Positions 1 through 9,176 of a stretch of DNA of 64,000 bases are shown in pieces; within the stretch, counting starts at the first letter, position 1; every line of letters starts with the position of its first letter. Where the stretch lies: assembly GCF_032583975.1 (NCBI RefSeq), contig NZ_JAWHTF010000001.1; one strand, written 5' to 3'. The DNA is from Gilvirhabdus luticola (lineage in GTDB: Bacteria; Bacteroidota; Bacteroidia; Flavobacteriales; Flavobacteriaceae). The notes below the pieces were generated by a model that was not told the DNA's origin, searched no databases, and saw nothing but the letters and a program-made list of their open reading frames with translations. The position numbers and the translations under genes were made by a program.

Positions 1-1436
1 TAAAATATATGACTCCAATACAAAGGTATAGTGTTATAAATGATGCCATTAAAGAATCCAGAAAACAAGATTTTGATATACATATAAAAGGAGTAGACGA
101 GCTTAACCTAAAACACAGCTCTGTCATGTTAGAAGGCTGTAATACCAGCTTTCAAATGCACCTGCAGATTAATCCAGATAGTTTTGTAGATAGCTATAAT
201 TGGGCTCAAGCTATTTCTGGACCCATTTTAAGTGCTTGTGCAAATTCTCCTTTGCTGTTTGGAAAAGAATTATGGAAAGAAACTAGAATTGCATTATTTA
301 CCCAAAGCGTAGACACTAGGGCAAATTCGTTCATGCTTAATGAAAAGCAATCAAGAGTCAGCTTTGGAAATAACTGGGCAACAGGCTCTATAACAGATAT
401 TTTTAAAGACAACATTTCAAGATTTAGAAGTTTAGTTTCTTCAGAGTACATATTAGACAGCGTGGAGATGCTGAATAGACGAGAAACGCCAAAACTAAAA
501 GCCCTTAACCTTCATAACGGAACAGTTTATCCTTGGAACAGACCTTGTTATGGCGTTAGTGATGAAGGCAAGCCACATTTAAGAATTGAAAACAGGTATA
601 TTCCTTCAGGACCAACCATTAAGGACGAAATAGCTAATTTAATGTTTTGGGTTGGTGTCATGCTTGGTAAGCCAAAGAAGTATGACAATATTCATGAGAA
701 AATGAATTTTAAAGATGTGAAATCTAATTTCTTTAATGCTGCTCGATATGGTATGGCTGCTCAATTTTATTGGAACGGAAAGTATCAGCCAAGTAAAGAC
801 CTAATTTTAGATGAGTTCTTACCGTTAGCTTATAGAGGTTTATACGATGCTGGTATTTCTCCTAATGATGTCGAATATTATCTCACTATTATTGAAAACA
901 GAGTAAAAACAAGCAATGGTTCGCAATGGATTATTGATAGTTATAGAAATTTATTAAAAAGGAAAAAGCCATTTGAGGCAGCACAAACTCTTGTGTCTAA
1001 AATGTACTCAAAACAAGAATCAGATTTTCCTGTTTCTTCATGGCAAATTCTTGATAATAACCCCACTATTTCATTTGACGCCAACTTAAAAGTGAAACAC
1101 AAAATGACAACCAATATTTTTTCGGTTGATGAAAATGATAGTGTAGAATTGGTTATAAACATTATGAAATGGAAAAACATTCATCACATGCCAGTGATTA
1201 ATTCTAATAAGGATTTAATAGGTTTGATTTCATGGACAGATGTTGAGAAAATTCTTGATGATCCTAATCGGGTAAATTATTCTGTAGATGAGGTTATGAA
1301 AAAAGAATTACATACGATAACACAATATAAAAGCTTGGAGGAAGCAAAAAATAAAATGAAACAACACAACATTCATTGTTTACCTGTAGTTTATAAAAAA
1401 CAGTTGTTAGGTATAATTACTTCAAGAGACTTATAA
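1..1436 (+). CDS. GCS2-like carboxylate-amine ligase fused to a CBS domain pair (5' end cut by window)
   Basis: The frame is open to base 1, so the ATG at 9 is probably internal and the gene starts upstream. Counting from that ATG (475 residues), residues 40-330 look like a glutamate-cysteine-ligase (GCS2) fold: a glutamate-containing segment ending in HLQIN at 51-55, ETRIALF at 91-97 followed by QSVDTR, and RIENRYIP at 192-199, which resembles the R-x-E-x-R nucleotide/substrate element of that family. Residues 364-420 and 427-475 are two CBS motifs of the GLISWTDV / LLGIITSRDL type, which usually bind adenine nucleotides. The family joins an amino acid carboxylate to an amine using ATP; the actual substrates cannot be read here. 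The downstream zinc hydrolase begins 5 bases later, suggesting a synthesis/hydrolysis pair. The domain call is fairly sure, the function is not. Confidence 0.75.
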   Translation, partial: KYMTPIQRYSVINDAIKESRKQDFDIHIKGVDELNLKHSSVMLEGCNTSFQMHLQINPDSFVDSYNWAQAISGPILSACANSPLLFGKELWKETRIALFTQSVDTRANSFMLNEKQSRVSFGNNWATGSITDIFKDNISRFRSLVSSEYILDSVEMLNRRETPKLKALNLHNGTVYPWNRPCYGVSDEGKPHLRIENRYIPSGPTIKDEIANLMFWVGVMLGKPKKYDNIHEKMNFKDVKSNFFNAARYGMAAQFYWNGKYQPSKDLILDEFLPLAYRGLYDAGISPNDVEYYLTIIENRVKTSNGSQWIIDSYRNLLKRKKPFEAAQTLVSKMYSKQESDFPVSSWQILDNNPTISFDANLKVKHKMTTNIFSVDENDSVELVINIMKWKNIHHMPVINSNKDLIGLISWTDVEKILDDPNRVNYSVDEVMKKELHTITQYKSLEEAKNKMKQHNIHCLPVVYKKQLLGIITSRDL

Positions 1437-1441
1437 AACGC

Positions 1442-2629
1442 ATGGGACAAACAGCCAATACAGAATCAAAAGCGCAAACTTCGACATCAAGAATTATTGC
1501 AAAAATTAAAGGAAAAGAAAAAGGCCCAACCATTGTTTTTATTTCGGGAATTCACGGAAATGAGAAAGCAGGAGTTACAGCACTTCAGCAAACCTTAAAT
1601 GAAATAAACACAGAAAACGTAAAAGGAACAATTTATGGACTTGCAGGAAACATAAGCGCATTAAAGCAAAATAAAAGATATGTTGAAAAAGACCTAAACA
1701 GGCTTTGGACAAAAAGTTATTTATACTTTTTAAACAGAAGAGATACCTTAACCGTGGAACAAAAAGAATTAAAAGAACTCTTAAGCCTATTAAAGGAAAT
1801 TATAGCAACAGAAAATTCACCGTTTTATTTTATCGATTTACACACAACTTCCAGCAAAACACTTCCTTTTATTACAATAAACGACGCATTAATAAACCGA
1901 AAGTTCGCTAAACAATTTCCCGTTCCAATTGTTCTTGGAATTGAAGAGTTTTTGCAAGGCCCATTATTAAGTTACATAAATGAGTTGGGCTATGTGTCTT
2001 TAGGGTTTGAATCTGGCCAACACGAGGATATTAAAGCCATAGAAAATGCAAAAGCATTTATAAAACTTGCTCTTGTTTTTTCAAACAATGTAGTAAAAGA
2101 AAGCGTTTCTGTTTCGGACTGTTTTAACAAACTAAAAAAAGCATCTAACAAAACATCAGAATTTTTTGAGGTAATCTATTTGCACCAAATAAAACCTGAC
2201 GAGTCCTTTAAAATGATAAACGGTTTTGAAAGTTTTCAAAAAATAAAAAAAGGCACTCTTTTAGCAAAAAGCAATAATGAAATAATAAAGTCTAAAAAGA
2301 AGGGAAAACTGTTTATGCCATTATACCAAGACATTGGAGAAGAAGGTTTCTTTATTATAAGAAGAATCTCGCCATTTGTTTTAAAACTATCTAAAATCTT
2401 AAGAAACCTTAAAGCAGATTCTCTACTTGTTTTGTTACCAGGGGTTTCTTGGCAAGATAAAAACAAACAAACACTTGAAGTAGATTTAAAAACCGCAAAG
2501 TTTTTAGCAAAACAAATTTTTCACTTATTTGGATATAGGAGTCGACAAATTGACGAAACCCATATAAAGTTTTTTAGCAGAGAAAGAGCTGCAAAAACAA
2601 GTATATATAAAAATGAAAAGTGGTATTAA
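1442..2629 (+). CDS. AstE/aspartoacylase-like zinc carboxypeptidase-fold hydrolase
   Basis: This 395-residue protein carries the metal site of the succinylglutamate desuccinylase/aspartoacylase branch of the M14 fold. GIHGNE at 36-41 supplies zinc ligands His38 and Glu41, DLNR at 84-87 is the substrate carboxylate-binding element, DLHT at 132-135 gives the third ligand His134, and GFESGQ at 188-193 gives the likely catalytic Glu190. There is no signal peptide, so it should act in the cytoplasm and cleave an N-acyl or peptide-like amide. It is longer than typical AstE or aspartoacylase (about 310-340 residues), with the surplus in the C-terminal half. It follows the GCS-like/CBS gene by 5 bases and is very probably cotranscribed with it. 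The family call is firm and the substrate is unknown. Confidence 0.8.
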   Translation: MGQTANTESKAQTSTSRIIAKIKGKEKGPTIVFISGIHGNEKAGVTALQQTLNEINTENVKGTIYGLAGNISALKQNKRYVEKDLNRLWTKSYLYFLNRRDTLTVEQKELKELLSLLKEIIATENSPFYFIDLHTTSSKTLPFITINDALINRKFAKQFPVPIVLGIEEFLQGPLLSYINELGYVSLGFESGQHEDIKAIENAKAFIKLALVFSNNVVKESVSVSDCFNKLKKASNKTSEFFEVIYLHQIKPDESFKMINGFESFQKIKKGTLLAKSNNEIIKSKKKGKLFMPLYQDIGEEGFFIIRRISPFVLKLSKILRNLKADSLLVLLPGVSWQDKNKQTLEVDLKTAKFLAKQIFHLFGYRSRQIDETHIKFFSRERAAKTSIYKNEKWY

Positions 2630-2638
2630 TGCTACCTA

Positions 2639-4480
2639 TTAATTTTGTTGCACCCTGTTATTGGACGTATTAATATCTGCCATTAAACCTTTCGGATCAA
2701 TTATAATTGAATTAATTTCTTTTATTGAGCGATTAACTTCAAAACTATAAACGGGATATGCCCAAGCCCAGTCTTTTAAAACGGTTATAGGCTGATCGCT
2801 TGGCTTTTCACCACGCATCATTTGTAAAGGAATATAAAAAAGCTCTTTTGAACCATCTGTATATTCCACTTGAATATCCAAAGGCATAGGCATTAAGCCT
2901 ATTCGCTCTAAATTGATATTAGCTACACCATTGATTTCCTCAACAGACTTTATTCCGTAATCTATAGTATTTGTGGTTTGTGTCCAATCTGTTAAATACC
3001 ATTCTAAATCCAAACCGGAAACCTTTTCTGCTGTACGCATAATGTCATTAGGGATAGGATGTTTAAACTTAAAATCCTCAAAATATTTTTTGATTGTTTT
3101 GTTTAAATTCTCTTCACCGATTATATAACCTAGTTGAGATAAAAAAATGTAACCTTTGTAGTAAGATGATACACTATAAGAGCTGCGAAAGTAGAATCTG
3201 TCTGCTTGAGTTGTTTGAGGTTGCTCAACACCAGACCGCACATAATTTATATATCTATTATATACTTTTTGGGTTGGTATCGAAAAATCTGTGTTAAAAA
3301 TCACACTCTCTGCTAGCTCACCATAGTATTCTGTAAAGCCCTCGTCCATCCAATAATATTTAAGCTCATTTGTGGCTAACAAAAACTGAAACCAGCTATG
3401 GGCCATTTCGTGAGCAGTTACACCAAATAGTCCATTAAATGTTCCCTCTCCAAGTATTAAAGTACACATACCATATTCCATACCACCATCACCGCCTTGA
3501 ATAACGGAATATTGATCATAAGGATATTTACCAATGGTTTCACTAAAAAACTGCATGAGCTCTATGGCTTTAGGTTGGAGGTTTTTCCAATTTTCCAACT
3601 TCCCTTTAGGCATATTACTTTTGTAAAAAAAGTGAAGCGTTGGTCCGTCAGGAACTTGAGCGATATCATGAATATATTCTGGATCTGCTGCCCATGTGAA
3701 ATCATGCACATTTGGAGCTACAAAATGCCAAGTCAACTTTTCATTTTTTGGAGATTTGACATCTCTGCTTGTATAGCCATGCCCTATTTCATCTGGATTT
3801 TGTAAATATCCTGTTCCGCCAATGGTGTAATCTTTATCTATAGCTATTTTAACATCAAAATTACCCCAAACACCATGAAATTCCCTTTCAATATAAGGGT
3901 CTGCATGCCATCCTTCAAAATCATATTCTGCAAGTTTAGGATACCATTGAGACATTGACAAAGCCACACCTTCAGAATTATTTCTTCCAGATCGACGAAT
4001 TTGAATAGGAACTTGGGCATTAAATAGCATGTCGAAAGTTGCTTGTTCACCAGGCTTTAATGGGCTCGCCAAACTAACCTCCAAAATGGTTCCTACAGTC
4101 TCGTAATTTAAATCAATACCATTTTGTTTTAAAGAAGTTACTTTTATGTATCCTATCTCATCAGGTTTTAAACCACTAATTCTATTGCCAATTCTGCTAT
4201 CTGGATCAGGACTGGCTTGTGAACGAGCATCCATTTCACTTCCAGGTTGAAATGCGTTAAAGTACAAATGATAAAAAATACGATTTAAGACATCAGGAGA
4301 ATTGTTTGTATAAACCAATTTTTGAACACCTTGATATTGATAGGTTTCCACATCCATATCAATTTCCATCGTGTAATCTACATGTTGCTGCCAATAACCA
4401 GGATGTGGTTGTGCGCTTATTTTAATTGTGACAAGAAATACAATAAAAAGATTAAAGATATTAGAATAAGGATATTTCAT
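2639..4480 (-). CDS. M1 family zinc metallopeptidase, exported
   Basis: The 613-residue product begins with a Sec-type signal peptide ending near ISAQ (residue 24), so it is exported. The gluzincin zinc site is complete: HEMAH at 357-361 and the third ligand Glu380 in WMDEGFTEYY, with the spacing HExxH-x18-E of aminopeptidase N relatives. GGMEY at 332-336 takes the place of the GAMEN exopeptidase loop. The N-terminal 250 residues form the usual beta-sandwich domain. It is shorter than E. coli PepN (870 residues) and lacks its C-terminal helical bowl, as many Bacteroidota members do. It is the last gene of a closely spaced minus-strand run after the subtilase gene (3-base gap). It probably trims peptides in the periplasm or outside the cell. 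Confidence 0.88.
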   Translation of the reverse strand: MKYPYSNIFNLFIVFLVTIKISAQPHPGYWQQHVDYTMEIDMDVETYQYQGVQKLVYTNNSPDVLNRIFYHLYFNAFQPGSEMDARSQASPDPDSRIGNRISGLKPDEIGYIKVTSLKQNGIDLNYETVGTILEVSLASPLKPGEQATFDMLFNAQVPIQIRRSGRNNSEGVALSMSQWYPKLAEYDFEGWHADPYIEREFHGVWGNFDVKIAIDKDYTIGGTGYLQNPDEIGHGYTSRDVKSPKNEKLTWHFVAPNVHDFTWAADPEYIHDIAQVPDGPTLHFFYKSNMPKGKLENWKNLQPKAIELMQFFSETIGKYPYDQYSVIQGGDGGMEYGMCTLILGEGTFNGLFGVTAHEMAHSWFQFLLATNELKYYWMDEGFTEYYGELAESVIFNTDFSIPTQKVYNRYINYVRSGVEQPQTTQADRFYFRSSYSVSSYYKGYIFLSQLGYIIGEENLNKTIKKYFEDFKFKHPIPNDIMRTAEKVSGLDLEWYLTDWTQTTNTIDYGIKSVEEINGVANINLERIGLMPMPLDIQVEYTDGSKELFYIPLQMMRGEKPSDQPITVLKDWAWAYPVYSFEVNRSIKEINSIIIDPKGLMADINTSNNRVQQN

Positions 4481-4483
4481 AAT

Positions 4484-6097
4484 TTAATTTTTAGAGATTT
4501 GGTCGGCCATTATTAATGCGTTGTATGCGTTAACAATCTTGCCAGATTTTGAAAGTTCACTAAAAGGCCGGATATCATTAGTGTTTCCACCAACAATCAC
4601 TTTTAAATTTATTGACACACCAGAATCCATTAAAAGATGTTTTACTTGCGATGCAGTTAATTTAGGGTAATAAGATCTTATTAGAGCCGCAACGCCAGAA
4701 ACACTAGGAGCAGACATTGATGTGCCACTTTGAGCCTTATATTCATTTTTTGGCATTGTTGAATATATTTCTCCACCTGGCGCCATAACATCTACATTTA
4801 GTTTACCATAGTTCGAAAAGGCTGAAACGAGACCAGAACCATATTTTGACTCAATAGAACCAACATTTATAAAATTATTGGAAATTTCGCTTCCATTATC
4901 AAACTGATCATTTGGATAATTGTTCTTTTTATCTAAATCTATGCTTTCGTTTCCAGAACCATGAACAAATAAAACGTCATGTTTTCCAGCATAAATGATC
5001 GCGTCCTTAACCCATTCTGGGTGAGGAGAGTAATATTTTCCAAAGCTTCCGTTTATGATTTTTGCACCATTATCCACGGCATATCTAATAGCCAATGCTA
5101 TATCTTTATCATATTCGTCTGCATTTGAAACTGCTCTAAGCGACATGATTTTTACATTATTAGCCACACCATCAATGCCTATACCATTTTTTCTTTCGGC
5201 CGCGATTATACCAGCTACATGTGTTCCGTGACTTTCAGATTTCTTTATGGGCATAATATTCCCATTGCCATAAAATTTTTGAGACAAGTCATCTGGGTCA
5301 TCACCTGTTTTTCTACCCTTAAACGATTTATTGAGGCGAACATCCAGCCAATTATTGATGTCCTCTAAATCATCTTTGAGTGTATTTTTAGCATTAGTTA
5401 CAGTTTCTAATTCTAGATCATCAACAAGATAGTTAATGATATATACAGATTGTTGTAGTTGCCTATTTTCGGTCTCGATTGCATTGATTTCTTCTATTGA
5501 ATATTCTTTTTTCTCAAGGTGTTTAGAAATTGTTTCATCAGCATAATTTAGACTTTGAATGATTTGTTCGTAGTTAGATTTGTACTCTGTATATTTATTT
5601 CGCTCTTCTATGTATTCCCGTTGAGCCCTTGCGTAATCAGGATTGTCTAAATCTCCTTTCGCTAAAATTCTAACGTATTCCACTTGTTCATCATAACCAT
5701 CGCCCAAAAAGTTCCAGCCATGAATGTCATCAACATATCCATTGCCATCATCATCTTTTCCGTTATTTGGGACTTCGTCTTCATTTGTCCAAATAACGCC
5801 AGCTAAATCTTCATGTTCAATATCAATTCCCGAATCAATTACAGCTACAATCACTGTTTCGCCTTTTCTGTTTTTAATTATTTCGGAATAAGCTTTCTCA
5901 ACACTCATTCCGGGAATAGTATCTTTTATTAAATCCAGATGGCTCCATACTTTTTTTTCTTGTTCTGATATTTCAGATACTTTTAAAGGTAAATTATTAG
6001 TGTTCTCAATTGGCGTAGGGATAACATTTGCACTTCCACAACTATTAAAAATTATGGCACCATAAATAAGCAGAAAAGTAGGTTTTAAGATTTTCAT
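4484..6097 (-). CDS. S8 subtilisin-like serine protease, lipoprotein, with a helical insertion
   Basis: The first 20 residues form a lipoprotein signal with the lipobox ending FNSC, so Cys20 is the likely lipidation site. The subtilase triad is visible: Asp88 in VAVIDSGID, His290 in SHGTHVAGI and Ser460 in SGTSMSAPS, with the oxyanion Asn in SGNES near 383. The Asp-His spacing is about 200 residues, against 30-40 in classical subtilisins. The extra segment (about 130-285) is charged, Glu/Lys-rich and predicted helical, possibly a coiled coil. An acidic DDDGNGYVDD stretch at 115-124 may bind calcium. It lies between the metallo-beta-lactamase-fold gene and the M1 peptidase in one tight minus-strand run. 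It is a probable surface or periplasmic endopeptidase. Confidence 0.88.
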   Translation of the reverse strand: MKILKPTFLLIYGAIIFNSCGSANVIPTPIENTNNLPLKVSEISEQEKKVWSHLDLIKDTIPGMSVEKAYSEIIKNRKGETVIVAVIDSGIDIEHEDLAGVIWTNEDEVPNNGKDDDGNGYVDDIHGWNFLGDGYDEQVEYVRILAKGDLDNPDYARAQREYIEERNKYTEYKSNYEQIIQSLNYADETISKHLEKKEYSIEEINAIETENRQLQQSVYIINYLVDDLELETVTNAKNTLKDDLEDINNWLDVRLNKSFKGRKTGDDPDDLSQKFYGNGNIMPIKKSESHGTHVAGIIAAERKNGIGIDGVANNVKIMSLRAVSNADEYDKDIALAIRYAVDNGAKIINGSFGKYYSPHPEWVKDAIIYAGKHDVLFVHGSGNESIDLDKKNNYPNDQFDNGSEISNNFINVGSIESKYGSGLVSAFSNYGKLNVDVMAPGGEIYSTMPKNEYKAQSGTSMSAPSVSGVAALIRSYYPKLTASQVKHLLMDSGVSINLKVIVGGNTNDIRPFSELSKSGKIVNAYNALIMADQISKN

Positions 6098-6109
6098 GAT
6101 GCTTAAACA

Positions 6110-6970
6110 TTATTTGAATATTTCTTCACAAGAAAAAGAGTTTTTGAGGCGAACACCTTTATCGGTATATTGTACGGTTATAATTTCATGATGGGCGTCA
6201 TGCTCTAAAAACAGATAATAATTTTCATCGGCAGCCTTGTTTAGAAACCGTTCTTTTTCATCAAGGGTTAGTAAGGGCCTAGTATCATAACCCATTACAT
6301 ACGGTAAAGGCAAATGACCAACAGTAGGTAACAAATCGGCCATAAATACAATGATTTTGTCTTTATAATGAATAATAGGAATCATTTGTTTGTCTGTATG
6401 TCCATTAGCAAAAAGCACATCAAAACCTAATTCAGAGTTTTTTAAAACATCCCCAGAAGGAATGGGCACAAACTTAAGTTGTCCAGAATCTTCAATAGGA
6501 AAAATATTTTCTTTTAAAAACGACGCTTTTTCTCTTTTATTGGGTGCAGTAGCCCAAAGCCAATGGTCTTCATTGCTCCAAAAGCGTGCATTCTTAAAAG
6601 CGGACTCATAACCTGTTCGATTTTTATTCCACTGAATACTTCCTCCACAATGATCGAAGTGCAAATGCGTCATAAAAACATCTGTGATGTCATCTTTATT
6701 AAAACCATATTTATTTAACGACTTATCGATAGAATCATTTCCCCATAAATTATAATATCCAAAAAACTTATCACTTTGCTTATTGCCCATTCCAGTATCT
6801 ATCAATGTTAAACGCTTTCCATCTTCGATTAGCAAGCATCGTGCCGAAAGGTCTATCATATTATTTTGATCTGCAGGGTTAGTTTTCTGCCAAAGTAGTT
6901 TAGGCACAACGCCAAACATGGCTCCTCCATCAAGCTTAAAATTTCCAGTATTTATGGGGTAAAGTTTCAT
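6110..6970 (-). CDS. Metallo-beta-lactamase-fold hydrolase
   Basis: The 286-residue protein has the fold's signature THLHFDHCGG at 101-110, providing His102, His104, Asp106 and His107, with further probable ligands in NGHTDKQ (about 190), the downstream MADLLP aspartate and a C-terminal EHDAHHE. IDTGMGN near 57 is the usual second-strand element. The length and the inserted metal-binding motifs resemble the lactonase/quorum-quenching branch, though eye inspection cannot separate it from other MBL hydrolases. There is no signal peptide. It sits 10 bases downstream of the SulP gene and 12 bases upstream of the subtilase gene, consistent with cotranscription. The fold is certain and the substrate unknown. 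Confidence 0.82.
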   Translation of the reverse strand: MKLYPINTGNFKLDGGAMFGVVPKLLWQKTNPADQNNMIDLSARCLLIEDGKRLTLIDTGMGNKQSDKFFGYYNLWGNDSIDKSLNKYGFNKDDITDVFMTHLHFDHCGGSIQWNKNRTGYESAFKNARFWSNEDHWLWATAPNKREKASFLKENIFPIEDSGQLKFVPIPSGDVLKNSELGFDVLFANGHTDKQMIPIIHYKDKIIVFMADLLPTVGHLPLPYVMGYDTRPLLTLDEKERFLNKAADENYYLFLEHDAHHEIITVQYTDKGVRLKNSFSCEEIFK

Positions 6971-6980
6971 GGCGTCTAAT

Positions 6981-9176
6981 TTAAGAAATTACTTGCTTTA
7001 GCCTTTTACCAAAATCAAATAATGCTTTGAGTTCTTTAATGCTTGCTAGACGCTCTTTACTAAACACCAGTAAGGAGTTTCCGTTAGATTCGATATGATA
7101 ATAAGGGTTGCTTTCAAAAAAATGAACCAAATCTTCATTAAAAAACTCAATTATAGCTTCTTCGTCTTCGCCCAAAAGATAAAAACGCTTTGAGAAATCG
7201 GTTTGATTGTGAATAGGAATATCTTTAAATCCAGCAAAAGCATAGAATTTTTCTAAAAACCCTTCTCTGTCAAGAGTGAATTGAGGAATATTATTCTTTA
7301 AGGAAATATGGAGCATTGTTGTTTTCACGACCTCCTTTGCAATAAATTCTCCTTCTGAAAATTCAATATCAAAAATATTAAGAACATTATTTTTAGTCAT
7401 TAATTGATTGTATATATAACTAATAGGCTTTGTTCTAAAAAACTTGAAATCGTTTAAAAACAATGTGTCTTTTTGCTTTTTTGGAATATACTTTAAATTA
7501 TAGCTTTTGGCTAGCTCCTCAATATTTGTTTGGCGCCTAGTTAAATTGTTTTTAATAATTTTCGGAACAGGTAGTACGCGTCTTAAGGCAAAAGGATGTT
7601 GTGAATCTGTATCATGTAAATCTAACCCAACCACCTCAAAATGTCCGCCACGCTTTAAAAACAAATCCCGATAACTATTTAAGTTTTCCATAACAGTATG
7701 ATCAACAAACTCACACAACGAAAAGTCAACAATAATATCCTGATTTTCAGGAACTGCATCAAGCTTACTTTTTAACCTGTAGTAGTTTAAAAAACTACAA
7801 AAATGTTTAACACTTACATAGTAGTTACCGTCAGCATCATCTTCTCGAAACATAAGAACATTTGGTTTTAAGATATTTCTAATAAATAACAGAAAACTTT
7901 TAGTAAGAAAAATATGAATTATGAATGTGACAATAACACCACATAAAATTCCAAAAATTAAGCCAACTTTAAGGGTCATATAAAGCGTAATAAAAAAGAT
8001 TATCAACTGCTCCTTTCCTATTGAGAAAATATTCTTTACAGTATTTGGAGAAGCCAATTTATATCCTGTAAAAACGAGAATTGCCATAAGAGCAGGCAAT
8101 GGTATTCTTGTTAATTGAGAACTAAACAGTACAACAAAAACAATTAAAAATATAGCATGAAAAAAGTTCGAAGAACGATTACTCGCATTGTTATTTACAT
8201 TAACCGAGCTTCTTGCGATAACAGTTACAACATTTAGACCACCTAAAAAACCGCTGCCAATAGTTGCTACACCAAGAGCTTTTAAGTCTGAATTCACATT
8301 TGAGCGTCTTTTTTCAGGGTCAAGCTTATCAACCGCCTTGATACTTAATAAAGACTCAATACTTGCAATTAGGGTTAGGGCAAAAACACTAGCCCAAAAA
8401 GCTAACTCGTTGGTTTTATTAAAATTAATTGATGGTAGCTGCGCCACAATGTCTTTAAATTCGGGAATGCCAGCAATCATATAATTTATTGAAATAGGAT
8501 TAGATTCATGCACTATAAACTCAAAATAATAACTAAGTCCAACAGACAATAAAACAATCCACATCGGCGCAGGTATAAGTTGTAAATATTTATACCTTAA
8601 TTTAGGATAGTATATCATGATAAGTAGACTGACAACACCAGTTAAAGCAGCAAAAATTAACCCTTCATCATTATAATGAAGCGCATCGTTAATTGTAAAA
8701 GGTATTTCCAATAAATAATCTAAAGTGTCTTCACGGCTTATTTTGTGAGCCAGCATAATATGAAATTGCTTTCCAAGTATTATGAGTCCAATTGCCGCTA
8801 GCATACCTTGAATGGCCGAAGAAGGAAAAAAATCAGCCAATTTGCCAAGCCTTAAGAAACCCAATAATGTGAGCAGTAAACCAGAGAAAATAATAGCAGC
8901 ATAAGCCGATTCTAATCCAAGGGTTGTAATAGCTACCAATAATACACCAACAAGACCATTGCCTGGTCCAGAAATCGTTACATGACTTCCTCCTAAAAAG
9001 GAAACCACAATACCTCCAACAACAGCAGCAATAATTCCGGAAATTGGAGGCGCTTCACTAGCCATAGCCAAGCCCAAACCTAAAGGTAAAGCAACAAGAC
9101 TCACTACAAAACCAGAAAAAATATTCTTTGGTAATGATTTAATAAATAGAGCTATCGTATTTTTTTTAGGACTCAT
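6981..9176 (-). CDS. SulP family anion transporter with STAS domain and an added C-terminal domain
   Basis: The first 430 residues are strongly hydrophobic and show SulP hallmarks: GFVVSLVALPLGLGLAMASE near 22-41, GGSHVTISGPGNGL near 62-75 and the LASIESLLS element near 270. These proteins move sulfate, bicarbonate or related anions, often with Na+ or H+. Residues about 450-545 form a STAS domain (QDIIVDFSLCEFVDHTVMEN). Beyond it lies a soluble stretch of roughly 180 residues (about 550-731) with a DREGFLEK / FYLLGEDEEAIIEFF pattern that is not part of an ordinary SulP-STAS protein. The gene overlaps the upstream universal stress protein gene by 4 bases (ATGA type), indicating translational coupling. 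Bicarbonate or sulfate uptake is likely; the ion cannot be decided from sequence. Confidence 0.88.
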   Translation of the reverse strand: MSPKKNTIALFIKSLPKNIFSGFVVSLVALPLGLGLAMASEAPPISGIIAAVVGGIVVSFLGGSHVTISGPGNGLVGVLLVAITTLGLESAYAAIIFSGLLLTLLGFLRLGKLADFFPSSAIQGMLAAIGLIILGKQFHIMLAHKISREDTLDYLLEIPFTINDALHYNDEGLIFAALTGVVSLLIMIYYPKLRYKYLQLIPAPMWIVLLSVGLSYYFEFIVHESNPISINYMIAGIPEFKDIVAQLPSINFNKTNELAFWASVFALTLIASIESLLSIKAVDKLDPEKRRSNVNSDLKALGVATIGSGFLGGLNVVTVIARSSVNVNNNASNRSSNFFHAIFLIVFVVLFSSQLTRIPLPALMAILVFTGYKLASPNTVKNIFSIGKEQLIIFFITLYMTLKVGLIFGILCGVIVTFIIHIFLTKSFLLFIRNILKPNVLMFREDDADGNYYVSVKHFCSFLNYYRLKSKLDAVPENQDIIVDFSLCEFVDHTVMENLNSYRDLFLKRGGHFEVVGLDLHDTDSQHPFALRRVLPVPKIIKNNLTRRQTNIEELAKSYNLKYIPKKQKDTLFLNDFKFFRTKPISYIYNQLMTKNNVLNIFDIEFSEGEFIAKEVVKTTMLHISLKNNIPQFTLDREGFLEKFYAFAGFKDIPIHNQTDFSKRFYLLGEDEEAIIEFFNEDLVHFFESNPYYHIESNGNSLLVFSKERLASIKELKALFDFGKRLKQVIS

